Notes: generated from the sequence alone by a model not told the origin. Positions 11,943-22,600 are shown, counted from the stretch's first letter. The stretch is 64,000 bases of DNA from Callorhinus ursinus (GCF_003265705.1 NW_020313005.1:13578311-13642310); one strand, 5' to 3'. Program-made: numbers and translations.

Positions 11943-13179
11943 CTTGAAATGCAAAACAAAGTACTCCATTTATTTTTAGGTGCACCACTAGCTAATACTA
12001 AAGTTTTCTTAACAGAATTGACACAGTGAAAGGGGATTTTAAAATAGAAGTGAATGTATACACACCCTTGAAAGACATGCAAATTAAACTTGGTGTACTG
12101 TTACTGGATTCACCACATTTGCAAGTTATTAGTCATTCATCAGCAGCACCAACATAAAAGAATATATAATTTTATGTTCAGGAAAGCAAAGGTTCATTGG
12201 TTCTGTTAAAAAAATATTTCTGCAAAACTCCTTATATAGAACAATAAATTTACTCTTTGAAAAATGAAATGTTATTCCCTTCCTGTAGCCTGGGTAACTA
12301 TAAACACGGTTTTAAGGGTTCAGTGGTACTTAGCAATGCTTTTGTTTTGAGTTTTTAACAAACCCCTAATGATTGTTTACTTACACGAGTATATGTGTTT
12401 GCCATTTTAAAGAATTGTTCAATATATTGACACTGTTTTGCCCATTCACAGCAATAAGATTCTAAAGCGAACATTCTTTAAAAATTCCACTACTTCAGTA
12501 TGTAAATCAAAATGTTTTTGAAAACCTGTGTGAAAAAAGTTGTAGCGAAACCGAAACAATCTATTATTGTATTCTATTAATACAGTGCACTGGTAGTGAT
12601 TGATGTTTAAATCCATAATGTAAACATATTACACACAACTTTAGCCTTGAGATTCGTATGAAAATTAAGCCATTAAATGTCCCAATCCGTGAAGTTATGC
12701 TTTCAGTTCTGGCAAGCTACCATACATCAACTACCACCCCTCCAGGAGGATCCGTGCCTTAAAGTCTCTTCTCCAAGAAAGACAATCCCGGTAAATGTCC
12801 TTCTAAGAAAATAACCGTTTTATAAAGCCCCCAACTCGCTGCGCTTTTTCCGCTCCACTGCGGCACCTAGAATGACGTTGCACATTTTAAATCAGGGCTA
12901 GTTTTGCCTCGCAGATTTGGAAAGTTTAGAAAATATTTTTGAGGAGGCACGCTCCAAAAAAAGGCATATTATGCGCCCCCTTTGTGTCCCTAAAATAGTA
13001 AGGAGAGGAGGGAAGTAAAAGGAAACCAAATTACCCTTGTGCTCCGCCCCGACCACCCATCCTCTTGAGGCCACTCGGGTGAGTGGGACCCTGAGGGCCA
13101 AAAGCTAGCGGCGACGAACTGGCTGGTCCGCTATTCGCGAGACTCATAGGAATCCCCGCGCCCCGCCCGGGGCCCTTAC
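11943..13179 (-). other. PGR: PGR intron 1 (1,237 bases)
   Basis: Bounded by GTAAG after exon 1 and CATTTCAAG before exon 2. The exon-1-proximal end belongs to the CpG island; the rest is AT-rich and I recognise no interspersed repeat in it. The donor itself supplies an in-frame stop (AGG TAA), so retention of this intron would end the protein after residue 543. Confidence 0.9.
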
Positions 13180-14807
13180 CTCAGGTAGTTGAGATAAGGC
13201 TGGTAGACCTGCGGCAAGCCCTCTTTGAGCACCGCGGCCTGGTAGCCGAGCTGCGGGAGCCCGTTGAGGCTGAGCTGCGGGTAGAGCGCAGGGGCCGCCC
13301 CCGCAGCGACAGCAGAAGCGGAGGTGGAGGCACCGTCCCGGGGCAGCAGGCAAGCGCCTGCGCCTGGCGCCTTGCAGGGCGGCGGAGCAAACGGGCCCTG
13401 CTGGGGCGGCGCGCCCTCGGCTTTGTACAAGATGCACTCTAGGGTCGACCCCGACGAGGACACCGAGGAGACAGAGGCACTGGCGGGTGCGGCGGCCACC
13501 ACCGCCGCTTCCGTGGGTCTGGACGATGGAGCTCGCGGAGGTAGCGGCTGCAGAGCCAGCGGCAAATCCGGGAAAACAGCGGGATTAGGACCCGCCACCA
13601 GGTATTGCCGCGGGGAGCGCACAGCTGCCTCGGTGCCTTCCTCTTCCTCCTTGATCTTCAGGGCAGGCGGCTGGAAGTCGCCATAAAGCTGGAACCCATC
13701 GTCCTTGGGCTCGGCGTCGGGCGGGTATGCACAGTCGGAGAAGTCGCTGGCAGCTACCTGGGTGGACGAAGCCGAGGGCGAGCCCCGCGGCGGGGCAAAG
13801 GCGCTGATAGCCGCAGCCCCGCCGTCATAGTTCTCCCCTTCCAGCAGTTGCCGGGTGCGGGCGGCCAGGAAGGCCGAGTTGAGGGGCAGAATGGGCACGT
13901 GGATAAAATCCATCATCGTGGTGGCCAACGGGGAGCACCCGGGCGCCGCGGGAGCGTCCTGCTCCGCCAGGGAGACCTTGGGAGCCAAAAAGCGGGAATC
14001 TTCCTTGGGGACCAGGGTGACGCCTCCTGTGGCCACTCCAGGAGCGGTGGCCGCAGCTCCTCCTGCAGCTACCGTGCCTCCCAGAGGCCGGGATCTGCCT
14101 TTCAGAAGCGGACCCACGGAGCCCTCGGACTCGAAGCCATCCTCCTCCTCTACGTCCACCACAGCCGGCTGCGGTGTCGGTTTCACTGCTGCCCCCCGCC
14201 AAGGAGGGTTCCCAGAGGTCAGGGGCAACAGCTGCCGGGACGGTGACAGGCCCCTGGGCAGCACTTTATGGGCAGTTGCCCTCCCGGAGCTGTCGCCAGC
14301 CTTGCTCTCTGGCCGGCTCATCAGCGGGGACGACACCCCCTGGGTGGTGGGGGCAACCCGGGGTTCTTCGGGAAGCTTGGAGCCAAACAGGCACCAAGGG
14401 CTGGTGGACTCACAAGCAGGAGGGCTGGCGTGGCTCTGCCCCGGGCCTGCGGGCTCCAGTAGCGTGTCCAAGACACTGTCCAGCAGCCCTCTGTCTTTTT
14501 CTGGGGGTCTAGAGCTGTGAGCTCCTGCACCGCTTGTGGCTTCTACTCTGGGATACGCCCCCTCCACGTCTGACAGCGGCTGCTGGTCCTGAGTTTTCCC
14601 GTCCGCGTTCTGTCCCTGGCAGGGCCGAGGGAAGAGCAGCCCGTCTAAGGAGATGGGTATGGCCGAAACTACAGGGGAGGCGTCCGAGGTCTGACTCGCC
14701 TTGAAGGAGCCAGCGTCCCCGCGCCCCGACAGAGGCGATCCGACCCGTGTGGGCGCGCCGCCCGCCACGTGGGGAGCCTGGGAATCCTTTGCCTTCGGCT
14801 CTGTCAT
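13180..14807 (-). CDS. PGR: Progesterone receptor, exon 1 coding part (N-terminal domain)
   Basis: Progesterone receptor is a nuclear steroid-hormone receptor that binds progesterone and regulates reproductive-tissue genes. This exon encodes its N-terminal transactivation domain, 542 codons plus two bases. Seen: start [10 protein letters not shown]; LxxLL motifs LDGLL (residues 54-58) and LDTLL (113-117); WCLF (138-141); the second start MSRPES at 163; acidic VEEED (219-223); an SPLATT phospho-site region (292-297); the [10 protein letters not shown] block (301-310); sumoylation motif IKEE with Lys386; and the C-terminal AF1 stretch ending [13 protein letters not shown]. The sense strand reads CCTGAG|GTAAG at the donor, so Arg543 is completed by exon 2. 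Length and motif order match human PR-B closely (human PR-A starts at Met165, here 163). Overlapping long frames on both strands come from the high G+C and are not genes. Identification is very secure; the species is not resolved. Confidence 0.98.
14319..14321 (-). other. PGR: PR-A internal translation start (Met163)
   Basis: In-frame ATG followed by [12 protein letters not shown], the known start of the shorter PR-A isoform. PR-A lacks the 162-residue B-specific segment with both LxxLL motifs. In characterised mammals PR-A and PR-B come from one gene through separate promoters or start sites. The codon lies 486 bases downstream of the PR-B start in the same exon. Confidence 0.9.
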
Positions 14808-14814
14808 GACGACC

Positions 14815-14912
14815 TGAACTCCCCTTTTTCTCCTCCCCTGTCCGTAAGGAGGAGGGATAGAGGAAGGAGGAGGAAGTGTGGGAAATATAGGAGCAGCGGG
14901 AGGAGAAAGTTA
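14815..14912 (-). other. Pyrimidine-rich tract in PGR leader
   Basis: The sense strand is nearly all C and T, with repeated TCC/CTCC units, within the last 110 bases before the PR-B ATG. The plus strand is correspondingly purine-rich. Such tracts can bind pyrimidine-tract proteins or form triplex DNA; no function can be read directly. Confidence 0.5.
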
Positions 14913-14986
14913 AGTTGAATTTGGCTGGACTCTGTGGGGCGGGGTGGGGGATCTCCACCTCCCGGGTCGGTAGGGGGCGGCGCTGG

Positions 14987-15010
14987 TCAGCTACTGCCTT
15001 TGCCCTCCAT
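14987..15010 (-). other. Upstream ORF in PGR leader (7 codons)
   Basis: ATG GAG GGC ... AGC TGA, closed well before the PR-B start. Start context CCAG-ATG-G is moderate (G at +4, C at -3). It would lie in any leader transcribed from upstream of 15010. Confidence 0.45.
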
Positions 15011-15198
15011 CTGGTAGGCAGAGGAAGGGTGGCAGTCAGGTGGGGAGAACAGGAGAAGGTAGTCTCCTAGCTGGGATAGTTCTCCGACTTCAGTCGGAGG
15101 ACCGGAGGCGCAGAGTACTCACAATTCCAGCACTCGAGTGGCGGTGACTTCGAAAGCAATTACGTGCGCGGCTCTCTCTCCCGACTTTTTCTCCGGCT

Positions 15199-15258
15199 TC
15201 AAAGCGGAGCGTGTCTTGTAGCTCCCAATCCCTGACTGCGTTCCACTTTCCTTCTCAT
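15199..15258 (-). other. Upstream ORF in PGR leader (19 codons)
   Basis: Begins ATG AGA AGG AAA and ends CCG CTT TGA. Two more short frames lie just upstream (ATG at 15298, 8 codons; ATG at 15353, 21 codons). All close before the PR-B start. Whether they are transcribed depends on the unknown start site. Confidence 0.35.
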
Positions 15259-15388
15259 TAAAACTTTGGGGCTACTTGGACTTCTCGCTACAGCCCATTC
15301 TCAAAAACAGTCGGGTTTCTGCCTCCTCCCAATAAATAGCGGGCGACAATCATCCCTGGAGCTCTCACGTTTCTCGGCAGTTCAGGAG

Positions 15389-15399
15389 GACGTAACGTC
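15389..15399. promoter_or_regulatory. CRE/bZIP-like palindrome GACGTAACGTC
   Basis: An 11-base palindrome (GACGT, central A, ACGTC) that resembles overlapping cAMP-response half sites. In the sense direction it follows the TATA-like element by five bases. Function is inferred from motif shape only. Confidence 0.35.
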
Positions 15400-15403
15400 T
15401 GTA

Positions 15404-15411
15404 CTTATATA
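15404..15411 (-). promoter_or_regulatory. TATA-like element (sense TATATAAG)
   Basis: Sense-strand TATATAAG lies about 600 bases upstream of the PR-B start, at the edge of the CpG island. If used, it would place a start near 15375-15380. It could also be a chance AT-rich match. Confidence 0.35.
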
Positions 15412-15564
15412 TTTCACTCAAGTGCTGAGGGAAACTAGTTTGCATTGAGAATGCTGCTTACACATCATATCCTCGAACACAAATAATACTAAGCTTAACT
15501 GGAGTAATGACAGCTGTAGCCTGGCCCCACCGCTTTCTAATGACGCCTCCGCCCTATCGGGATG

Positions 15565-15573
15565 CCCCGCCCA
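15565..15573 (-). promoter_or_regulatory. GC box (sense TGGGCGGGG)
   Basis: An Sp1-type GC box in the sense orientation about 160 bases upstream of the TATA-like element. TGACG half sites lie nearby at 15540 and 15593. Sp1-family control of PGR is established in other mammals; use of this particular site is inferred. Confidence 0.4.
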
Positions 15574-15574
15574 A

Positions 15575-16805
15575 AGCCCCTCCCTACACCAATGACGCAC
15601 CTGATCTGAAATTCTGGATTTGGTGTCCTCAACCACTAGTCTGAATTCCACTCTGAACGGCAGGTGCTGTGGAATGGAACTTCATAAACATATTAAGATA
15701 TTGTACTACCAATTAAGAATCATGCTCAATCTAACTGGAAAAACGAATGGATTCTTTCAGGATTTCAGTTTTGTAAAGATTTAACATGGAGAAAGATATT
15801 GGCTATGTTAAAGAAGATATCAAGGATGATCCTAAATAATATAAAAGAGATTCTCTCTGTTATGACTTCCATGAAAGTGAGTACTTTCAAATTTCTCTTA
15901 ATACAACCAAGATGTCCTGCTCCTCTGGAACAGTCCTCAATGTGGCAGAGAAATTTGGGAGTGGAAGGTAGTTGATAATACCTCTTCACCGGTTCTGAAG
16001 TTTAGAGGTTGTGTGTCGTATCTTGATTTGTCTAAGGAATTTATTCCAACTTTTATTAACTAGTACTTTAAGGAAAGTTTCCCTTAGCTCCAGCTTATAT
16101 TCTGTGCTATATCATAAGTCCCTCAAGAGAGATGGTGAATAGTATTTTCTCCCCCAACATATTTATTCTTAAAAATAATTATCTTTGAGGTTTATTGTTT
16201 AAGAAGATCACCTCTTATTTTATAAGATATAATAGGGAGAGGGGGAGAATATTGCAATATATTTGAGGTACTAACAATCTCTGCTGAACCCAAGACCATT
16301 GGTTATCTTGATGTCATCCTAAATGCCATGTTCAAAACTGAATTAATCATTTAAAAAGTTCCTCAAGATCCTATCTGTGCTGATGCCCCACAGGTTCTCT
16401 CAGCCAGATATAGAGAATACAGTGGAAGATTCCAAGACTCCAGGATGGGCAGAACTACTAGAGGTAAAGATCTTGGATCCCTAAATCACCTGGGGCAGGT
16501 CTACGTGAGTGAGAAATAAAGCTATATGATGTAGGCCACTGGATTTTGGAATTGATTGTTCTAACAATTAGCTTATTCTGACAAATTTTGAATATAAAGG
16601 AGTTAGAGAGGTAGAAGAGGGGTGAAGCAAATTCTAGGAAGCAGATAGAGATGTCCATAGGACATCAAATGGGAAGACATAATATGGGAACTGCAAGGAT
16701 GCCATTCATTATAGATGGAGCATAGGGTAAATATGGGAATGGAAGGGGATGAGACTAGAGAGGTGAACCAATTTATTAATACTGCCATTGTTGCTTTCAG
16801 GCTTT
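15575..16805. other. Upstream flank of PGR, no gene seen
   Basis: Leaves the CpG island into AT-rich sequence. No open frame of note and no repeat family recognised. Distal PGR regulatory elements could lie here but are not identifiable by eye. Confidence 0.5.
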
Positions 16806-17590
16806 TTCTAATCTATTTTAAACCACTTAACATATTTTATTGAAATATAATTCACATACCATATAGTTCACCCATTTTAACATACAATCTCATGGTTTTT
16901 AAGCATATTCACAGTTGTGTAACCACCATCACTATCAATTTTAGAACATTTGCATTACCCGCAAAATAATCCTCATACCCATTAATAATCACTCCTCAAT
17001 CCTCCCACCCCAAATCTACCAGCAGCCACAATCTACTTTTCTTCTCTCTGAATTTACCTATTCTGGGCATTTCATGTCATATAAATGGACTCATACTGTA
17101 TGTGGTCTTTTTTTGATGGCTTCTTTCACTTAGCATAATGTTTTCAAGGTTCAGCCATGTTGTAGCATGTATCAGTACTTCATTCTTTTCTAAATAATAT
17201 TTCATTGTGTGGATATACCGCATTTTATTTATCCATTTACTGGTTGTTGGACATTTGGGTGGTTTCTACTTTAGGTTATTATGAATAATCCTCCTATGAA
17301 CATCCATGTATAAGTTTTTGTATGAACATATATTTTCATTTCTCTTGGATATAACTAGGAGTAGAATTGCTGGGTCATATGGTAACTCTAGGTTTCACCC
17401 TCTGAAGAACTGCCAGACGGTTTTCCAAAGAGACCACACATTTTATATTCCCACCAGGAGTGGATGAGGGTTCCAATTTCTCCACATTCTTGGCAACACC
17501 TGTTTGTCTTTTTTATTATAGCCTGCATAGTGTGTGTGAATTGGCATCTCATTATGGTTTTAATTTATATTTCCCTGATGGTTAATGCCA
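16806..17590 (-). mobile_element. Old L1 3' part, reverse
   Basis: Reverse-strand L1: 3'UTR region then the end of ORF2 ('tattctgggcatttcatg', 'attgctgggtcatatggtaa', 'attcccaccaggagtgg'). Strongly diverged from the young copies. Confidence 0.8.
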
Positions 17591-17619
17591 TAGAATCTGT
17601 AGAATTTGTACCATCTGGA

Positions 17620-17812
17620 GAGCACTACCAGGTAGTCTTCTAAGGCCTTTACATGTGTTAATTTATTTAATCCTTCAACAGTCCTGTAAAGTAGACACTA
17701 TTATCTCCATTTCATAGTTGAGAAAATTGAGGCATCGAGTAGCCCAAAATTATAAAGACAGTAGCATAGCCAGATTTGAACCCAGGTGATCAAATGTCAG
17801 TCTTCTTAGGGG
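17620..17812 (-). mobile_element. MIR element, reverse
   Basis: Reads 'ttaatttatttaatccttcaac', 'tctccatttcatagttgag', 'gatttgaacccaggtgatc', the reverse MIR pattern. Confidence 0.8.
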
Positions 17813-18195
17813 TCTGAGTTTTAAATAGCAGATGGCTTAGAATTTGGTTTTCAGATTGCTATAGCCATAAAATTGGCACTAGGCTTCATTTTAAATGGCA
17901 AACTGTATTTGGCTCAATTTTGACTGGTCATAAAAATTCCCTTAAGCTAACAGACTGACTAGTTTGTTTCCATAAGATTTAAAATCTTGAGGTACGAAAA
18001 CAATAATAAAGATGCCCAGCACTTCCTTTCATTATGCCATGAAATTTAATGCTGGGTGATGAGGCATTGTTCGCACAGTAATTCTCAAATATAAGAATTT
18101 TGAGTGAAACAAAATTTACTGGTTAAATTCGGATGTGAGAGGGCAAACTCCAAATATTCTTGGAGACTATTTTTGGAGAAGAGAATTCAAATTTA
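17813..18195. other. Intergenic stretch, nothing recognised
   Basis: No coding frame or repeat family seen between a MIR and an old L1. Confidence 0.5.
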
Positions 18196-19423
18196 GAAGT
18201 TTGTTTATACTTTGAAAAAAAAAGCTTTATTAAAGTATAATTGTCAAACAATAAGCTGCACATATTTAAATGTACATTTTGTGAAGTTTTGACATATTTA
18301 TGTACCTGTGAAACATTCACCACAAACAAGATGATAAATAAACCCTTTTGCACCAGAAGTTTCCTCACACCACTTTTTAATCCCTTCCTACTGCTCTTTC
18401 CTATCCTCTCCCATCTCTGTCATTCGCCATTTGTCCCCAGGCAACTATTAATCTGCTTTCTGTCACCATATATTAGGTTTTGTTTTTTTTAATTCATAGC
18501 TGATTTATTAAACATGTTAAATTATACAGCTGCATATATTATTTGGGACTGTCTCCTCTAATTTTTTTTTTTACTGATAGCCTTTACTTTTTAGAACAGT
18601 GTTAGATTTACAGAGAAATTAAGCAGATAGTACAGACAGTTCCTCTATATCCTCTGTATAGTGTCTCCTATTAACATCTTATATTAATATGGTATATCTG
18701 TTATAACTAATGAACTAATATTGATATAATTCCTTAGTTTCTATCTAATGTTCTTTTCTTTCCAGGGTGTTATCCAGGATACCACATTATACTGTTGCCA
18801 TGTCTCCTTAGGCTCCTCTTGGCTGTGACAGTTTCTCAGACTTTCCTTTTTTTTTTTTTTTTTTTTTTTTTTGATGATGTTAACAGTCCTGAGGAGTCTG
18901 GTATGGCATATTGCAGGAAGCCTTTTTAACGGAATTTTATGTTTTCCTCATGATTAGACTAGGCTTATGGGTTTTGAGGAGGAAAATCACAGCAGTAAAT
19001 ACCATATTGATTACATGGTACATACTGACAACCAGACTTAATAATATTGATGTTAACCATAATCACCTGGCTGACATAGTATTTTTCAGGTTTTTTCAAT
19101 GCACAATTACTCTGTTTTGTTTTTTTTTTTCCCTCTTTCCATACTGAGATCTTTAGAAGGAAGTCACTATGAGTAGCCCACATTTAAGGGAATGTGGGGG
19201 AGTAGGGTGTTATGCTTTTCCTCCTTTAGGGTGGAATATATACATAACTAATTTGGAATTCTTCTGCATGGAAGATTTAACTCTTCTTCCCCATTTACTA
19301 TTTCTTTGGTCTTTTATTTATATCAGTATGGGCTCATGGATATTTGTCTTATATTTTGGATTATAATTCAATACTACTTTATTTTGTTGCTCAAGTTGCT
19401 TAAGCTTTGAGCGTTGGGAGCTT

Positions 19424-19463
19424 GTGTGTGTGTGTGTGTGCGCGCATGCGTGCGTGTGTGTGC
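19424..19463 (+). repeat. (GT)n microsatellite
   Basis: An alternating GT run broken by cgcgcatgcgtgcg, within the old L1 3'UTR. The alternating purine-pyrimidine stretch could adopt Z-DNA. Confidence 0.85.
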
Positions 19464-20445
19464 ACATTAGTGCGTTAGTGCTTTCTTACTTCCTACCATT
19501 ACAAGATGCTCCAGACTTATCTTGTCTATTTCCTGCCCCAGTCCTAGAATTAGTAATTTACTGGAAAATGATATTAGAAATGAAGATTGGGTGCTAAATG
19601 TGTTCTACATTTATTTTTATTTCTTAAAACCTTATGTAATGCAGTGTATGCTTTTTTTTCATTTAGCTTCTTTTATTCAGCATAATTATTTTAAGATTCA
19701 TCTACATTGCAGTATGTGTCATTATTCTTTTTACTGATGAATAGTAATCCATTGTGTGGATATACTATAGTTTGTTTATCCATTTACCTGTTGCTGAACA
19801 TTTGGATTGTTTCCAGTGTTTTGATATTACAAATAAAACTACTATGAAATATGTGTACAAGTGTTGTATGGACATATGTTTTACTTTCTCCTGAGTAAAT
19901 ACCTAAAAATATAATGGCTAGATAAATGGGTAGGTATACATTTAAATACCAAATAATTTTCCAAAGTGGTTGTATCATTTTACATTCCCACCAGCGGTAT
20001 ATTACAGTCCTAATTCTTCCATATCCCAGACAAAAATTGGCATGGTCAGTATTTTTAATTTTAGCAATTTAGCAAGTCTAATAGATATGTAGTGGTATCT
20101 CATTGTAGCTTTACTGCATTTCCCTAATGACTAATGATGTTAATGATGTTTTCATGTGCTTATTTGCCATTTCTGTATCTTCTGTGGTGTGTCTGTTTGA
20201 ATACTTTGCTTTTTAAAAATTGCATTATTTCCTTATTGTTGAATTTTGAGAGTTCTTTATGAGTTCTGATGTAAGTCCATTGTCATATATGTGATTTAAA
20301 AATACTTCCTCCTAGTCTGTGCCTTATCTTTAAGTTCTCTTAACTGTCCTTTGAAGAGCAGATGTTTTTAAAATTGGTAAAGTCTAATTCATCAATTTAT
20401 ACTTTTATGAATTGTGCTTTCAGTGCCATAGTTAAAAAATCTTGC

Positions 20446-20645
20446 TTGTTGCTGGAGGGGAGGTGGGGGGGTATGGGGTAATTGGTTGATGGGCATTAAG
20501 GAAGGCCCTTGATGTGATGAACTCTGGGTGTTATATGCAACTGATGAATCACTGAATTCTACACTGAAATTAATAATACACTATATGTTAACTAGCTTGA
20601 ATTTAAACAAAACAAAATAAAAATAAACATAAATTAAAAATAAAA
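20446..20645 (+). mobile_element. L1 3' end insertion
   Basis: 'ggggaggtgggggggtatgg', then 'ctctgggtgttatatgcaac' and an A-rich tail, inserted opposite to the host L1. Flanked by aaaaaatcttgc and aaaagatcctgc, a probable duplicated target. Confidence 0.8.
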
Positions 20646-21087
20646 GATCCTGCCAAACGCAAGGTCACAAAAGTTTACTATTGTGTTTATTTCTGTTTTT
20701 ATAGCTTTTGGTTTCACATTTATATCTGTGAATCATTTTAAGTTATTTTTTAATATAGTATGAAGTATAGATCAAAGTTTTTTTGTTTGTTTTGCATATG
20801 GATATCCAGTTGTTTGTTCCAGCACCAGTTGCAGAAAGGAATATCCTTTCTAAATTGCCTTTGCACCATTGTTGAAAATGTTATTCATGTATATGGGGGT
20901 CTCTTTCTGGACTCTCCATTTTGTTTCACTGTGTTATTTGACAACCTTTAAGTCAACATTACACTATCTTGATTGCTGTAGCCATATTGTAGGACTTGGA
21001 TGCTTGAAGTGTTACTGCTCCAACTTTATTATTCTTTTTCAAAATTATTTTGGTTATTCTAGGTCTTTTGCATTTCCATATGAGGGT

Positions 21088-21262
21088 TACAGAAAGGAGG
21101 GGGTGAGGGGATGGGGTAACCAGGTGATGAGTATTAAGGAGAGCATGTGTTATGATGAGCACTGGGTGTTATATGGAACGAATGAACCACTGAACACTAC
21201 ATCAAAAACTAATGATGTACTATATGTTGGCTAACTGAACATAATTTAAAAAAGGAAAAAAA
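21088..21262 (+). mobile_element. L1 3' end insertion, tail-to-tail with the next
   Basis: 'gggtgaggggatggggtaac', 'gcactgggtgttatatgg', 'actatatgttggctaactg', then A-rich tail. Only 3'UTR is present. Confidence 0.82.
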
Positions 21263-21269
21263 TTAGAAT

Positions 21270-21425
21270 CAGTTTACTTATTTTTATTTTTTTATTTTTA
21301 TGTTCAGTTAGCCACTGTATAGTACATCATTAGTCCTTGATGCAGCGTTCAACGATTCATTATTTAAATACAACACTCAGTGCTCATCACAGCATATGCC
21401 CTCCTCAATACCCATCACCCTGTTA
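21270..21425 (-). mobile_element. L1 3' end insertion, reverse
   Basis: T-rich tail, 'atgttcagttagccactgta', 'tacatcattagtccttgatg', then the reversed 3'UTR. With the preceding plus copy it forms an imperfect inverted repeat of about 170 bases per arm. Confidence 0.8.
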
Positions 21426-21634
21426 TTTCTTCAAATGGGGCTACTGTGATAATAATTGGGATTGAAATGAAATAGATCAACTTGGAAAGGAATTGAAGTC
21501 TCATCAACATTAAGTCTTCCATCTTTATTTCTTTAGGCCTAATTTCTCTCAGTGATGTTTTGAAAATTTCACTGTATAGATCTTTCACATCTTTTGTCAG
21601 ATTTATCTCCAATTATTTCATATTTTGATGCGAT

Positions 21635-22245
21635 TATGAATGGTCTCTGTACAAGTTTTCTATTGCTTATAAATAAATCACCACAAACTTAGTGTCTTAA
21701 ACAGCATCCAGTTATTATCTCAGTCTCCATGGGTCAGGAGAATGGGCATGACTTGATCTAGCCATAGTACTGAAAGTCCTAGCCCTAGCCCTACTGCTAG
21801 GGCTCTTATGGCTACAATGTATGGATCAGGCAGGACTGCATTCCCATCTGAGGCTCAGGGTGTTCTTTCAGGCTCATGAAGTTTGGTGGCAGAATTCCGT
21901 TCCTTGAAATTTTTGAACTCATGGCAATTTTCATCTTTGAGGTCAGCAGGAGAAATTTACTCATGCTAAAATTTTTAAGGCCTTCTGCCCACTTAAGTCA
22001 ATCCACCCAGATAATACTCATTTTGATTAATTCAAAATAATCTGATTTAGGATCTTAATTACATCTGCAAATTTCCTTTTACCATAAATGTAACTAATCA
22101 TGGGAGTAAAATCCATCACTATCATTTTGACAATTGTATCCACATTCAAGGAGAGGGAATTATACAAATCATGTACACTATGGGGAAGGAATTTTGAAGA
22201 CCATCTTATAATTATGCCTAATTTTTGTTTTATTTTGTACATTTC
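21635..22245. repeat. Ancient interspersed repeat, family unresolved
   Basis: 'ttgcttataaataaatcaccacaaacttagtgtctta' and later 'ggcagaattccgttccttg' match a motif common in mammalian genomes that I cannot assign with confidence to an LTR or DNA-transposon family. It contains a local duplication of 'cctagccct'. It interrupts the old reverse L1. Confidence 0.5.
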
Positions 22246-22600
22246 TAGTGTTTATAAATACAATTGACTTTTTTAATTGGAATGATAGGAGTGGGGGTCC
22301 TTGGTGGTTTCCTGATTTTAGGAGGGAAAACATTCAGTCTTTTATCATTAAGTATGATGTTAGCTGCAATAGATTCTCCTTATCAGATTGAGGAGGTACC
22401 CTTCTATTCCTAGTTTGCTGAGAGGTTTATTAGGAGTAGATGTGACCTTTTGTCAAATAATCTTTCTGCACCTTTTGAAATTATCATATCGTTTTTCTTT
22501 TTTAGTTTGTTAACATAGTGAATTATATTAATTGAGTGTTTAATATTAAACCAACCTTGTATTCCTGGGATAAACCTACTTAGTCATGATGTAACTTTTT

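Larger units (their letters stand above)
13030..15230. promoter_or_regulatory. CpG island over PGR exon 1 and leader
   Basis: A dense run of CG dinucleotides and high G+C covers the start of intron 1, all of exon 1 and most of the leader, in sharp contrast with AT-rich flanks. Boundaries are judged by eye. CpG-island promoters of steroid receptor genes are commonly regulated by methylation, which is family knowledge and not visible here. Confidence 0.75.
14808..15400 (-). promoter_or_regulatory. PGR: PGR 5' leader and proximal promoter region
   Basis: G+C-rich sequence upstream of the PR-B start. In the sense direction it contains a TATA-like element and a palindromic CRE-like site at its far end, CCAAT-type sequences (ATTGG in sense, near 15225 and 15328), several short upstream ORFs, and a pyrimidine-rich tract just before the start codon. 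PGR mRNAs of other mammals have long leaders of several hundred bases, which fits. The true transcription start cannot be read from sequence alone. Confidence 0.6.

Noticed and set aside
11753..12082. A 109-codon frame around exon 2
   Set aside because: It is exon 2 read through into both introns; consensus splice sites at 11942 and 11791 define the real exon.
13605..14520. Long plus-strand frames (213 and 221 codons) opposite PGR exon 1
   Set aside because: They lie fully within the G+C-rich exon on the other strand, have no recognisable domain, and arise because stops are rare in such sequence. An antisense RNA is possible but not supported by sequence.
14509..14958. A 149-codon minus-strand frame overlapping the PR-B start
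   Set aside because: It begins with GTG, not ATG, and its protein is low-complexity; not a credible upstream ORF.
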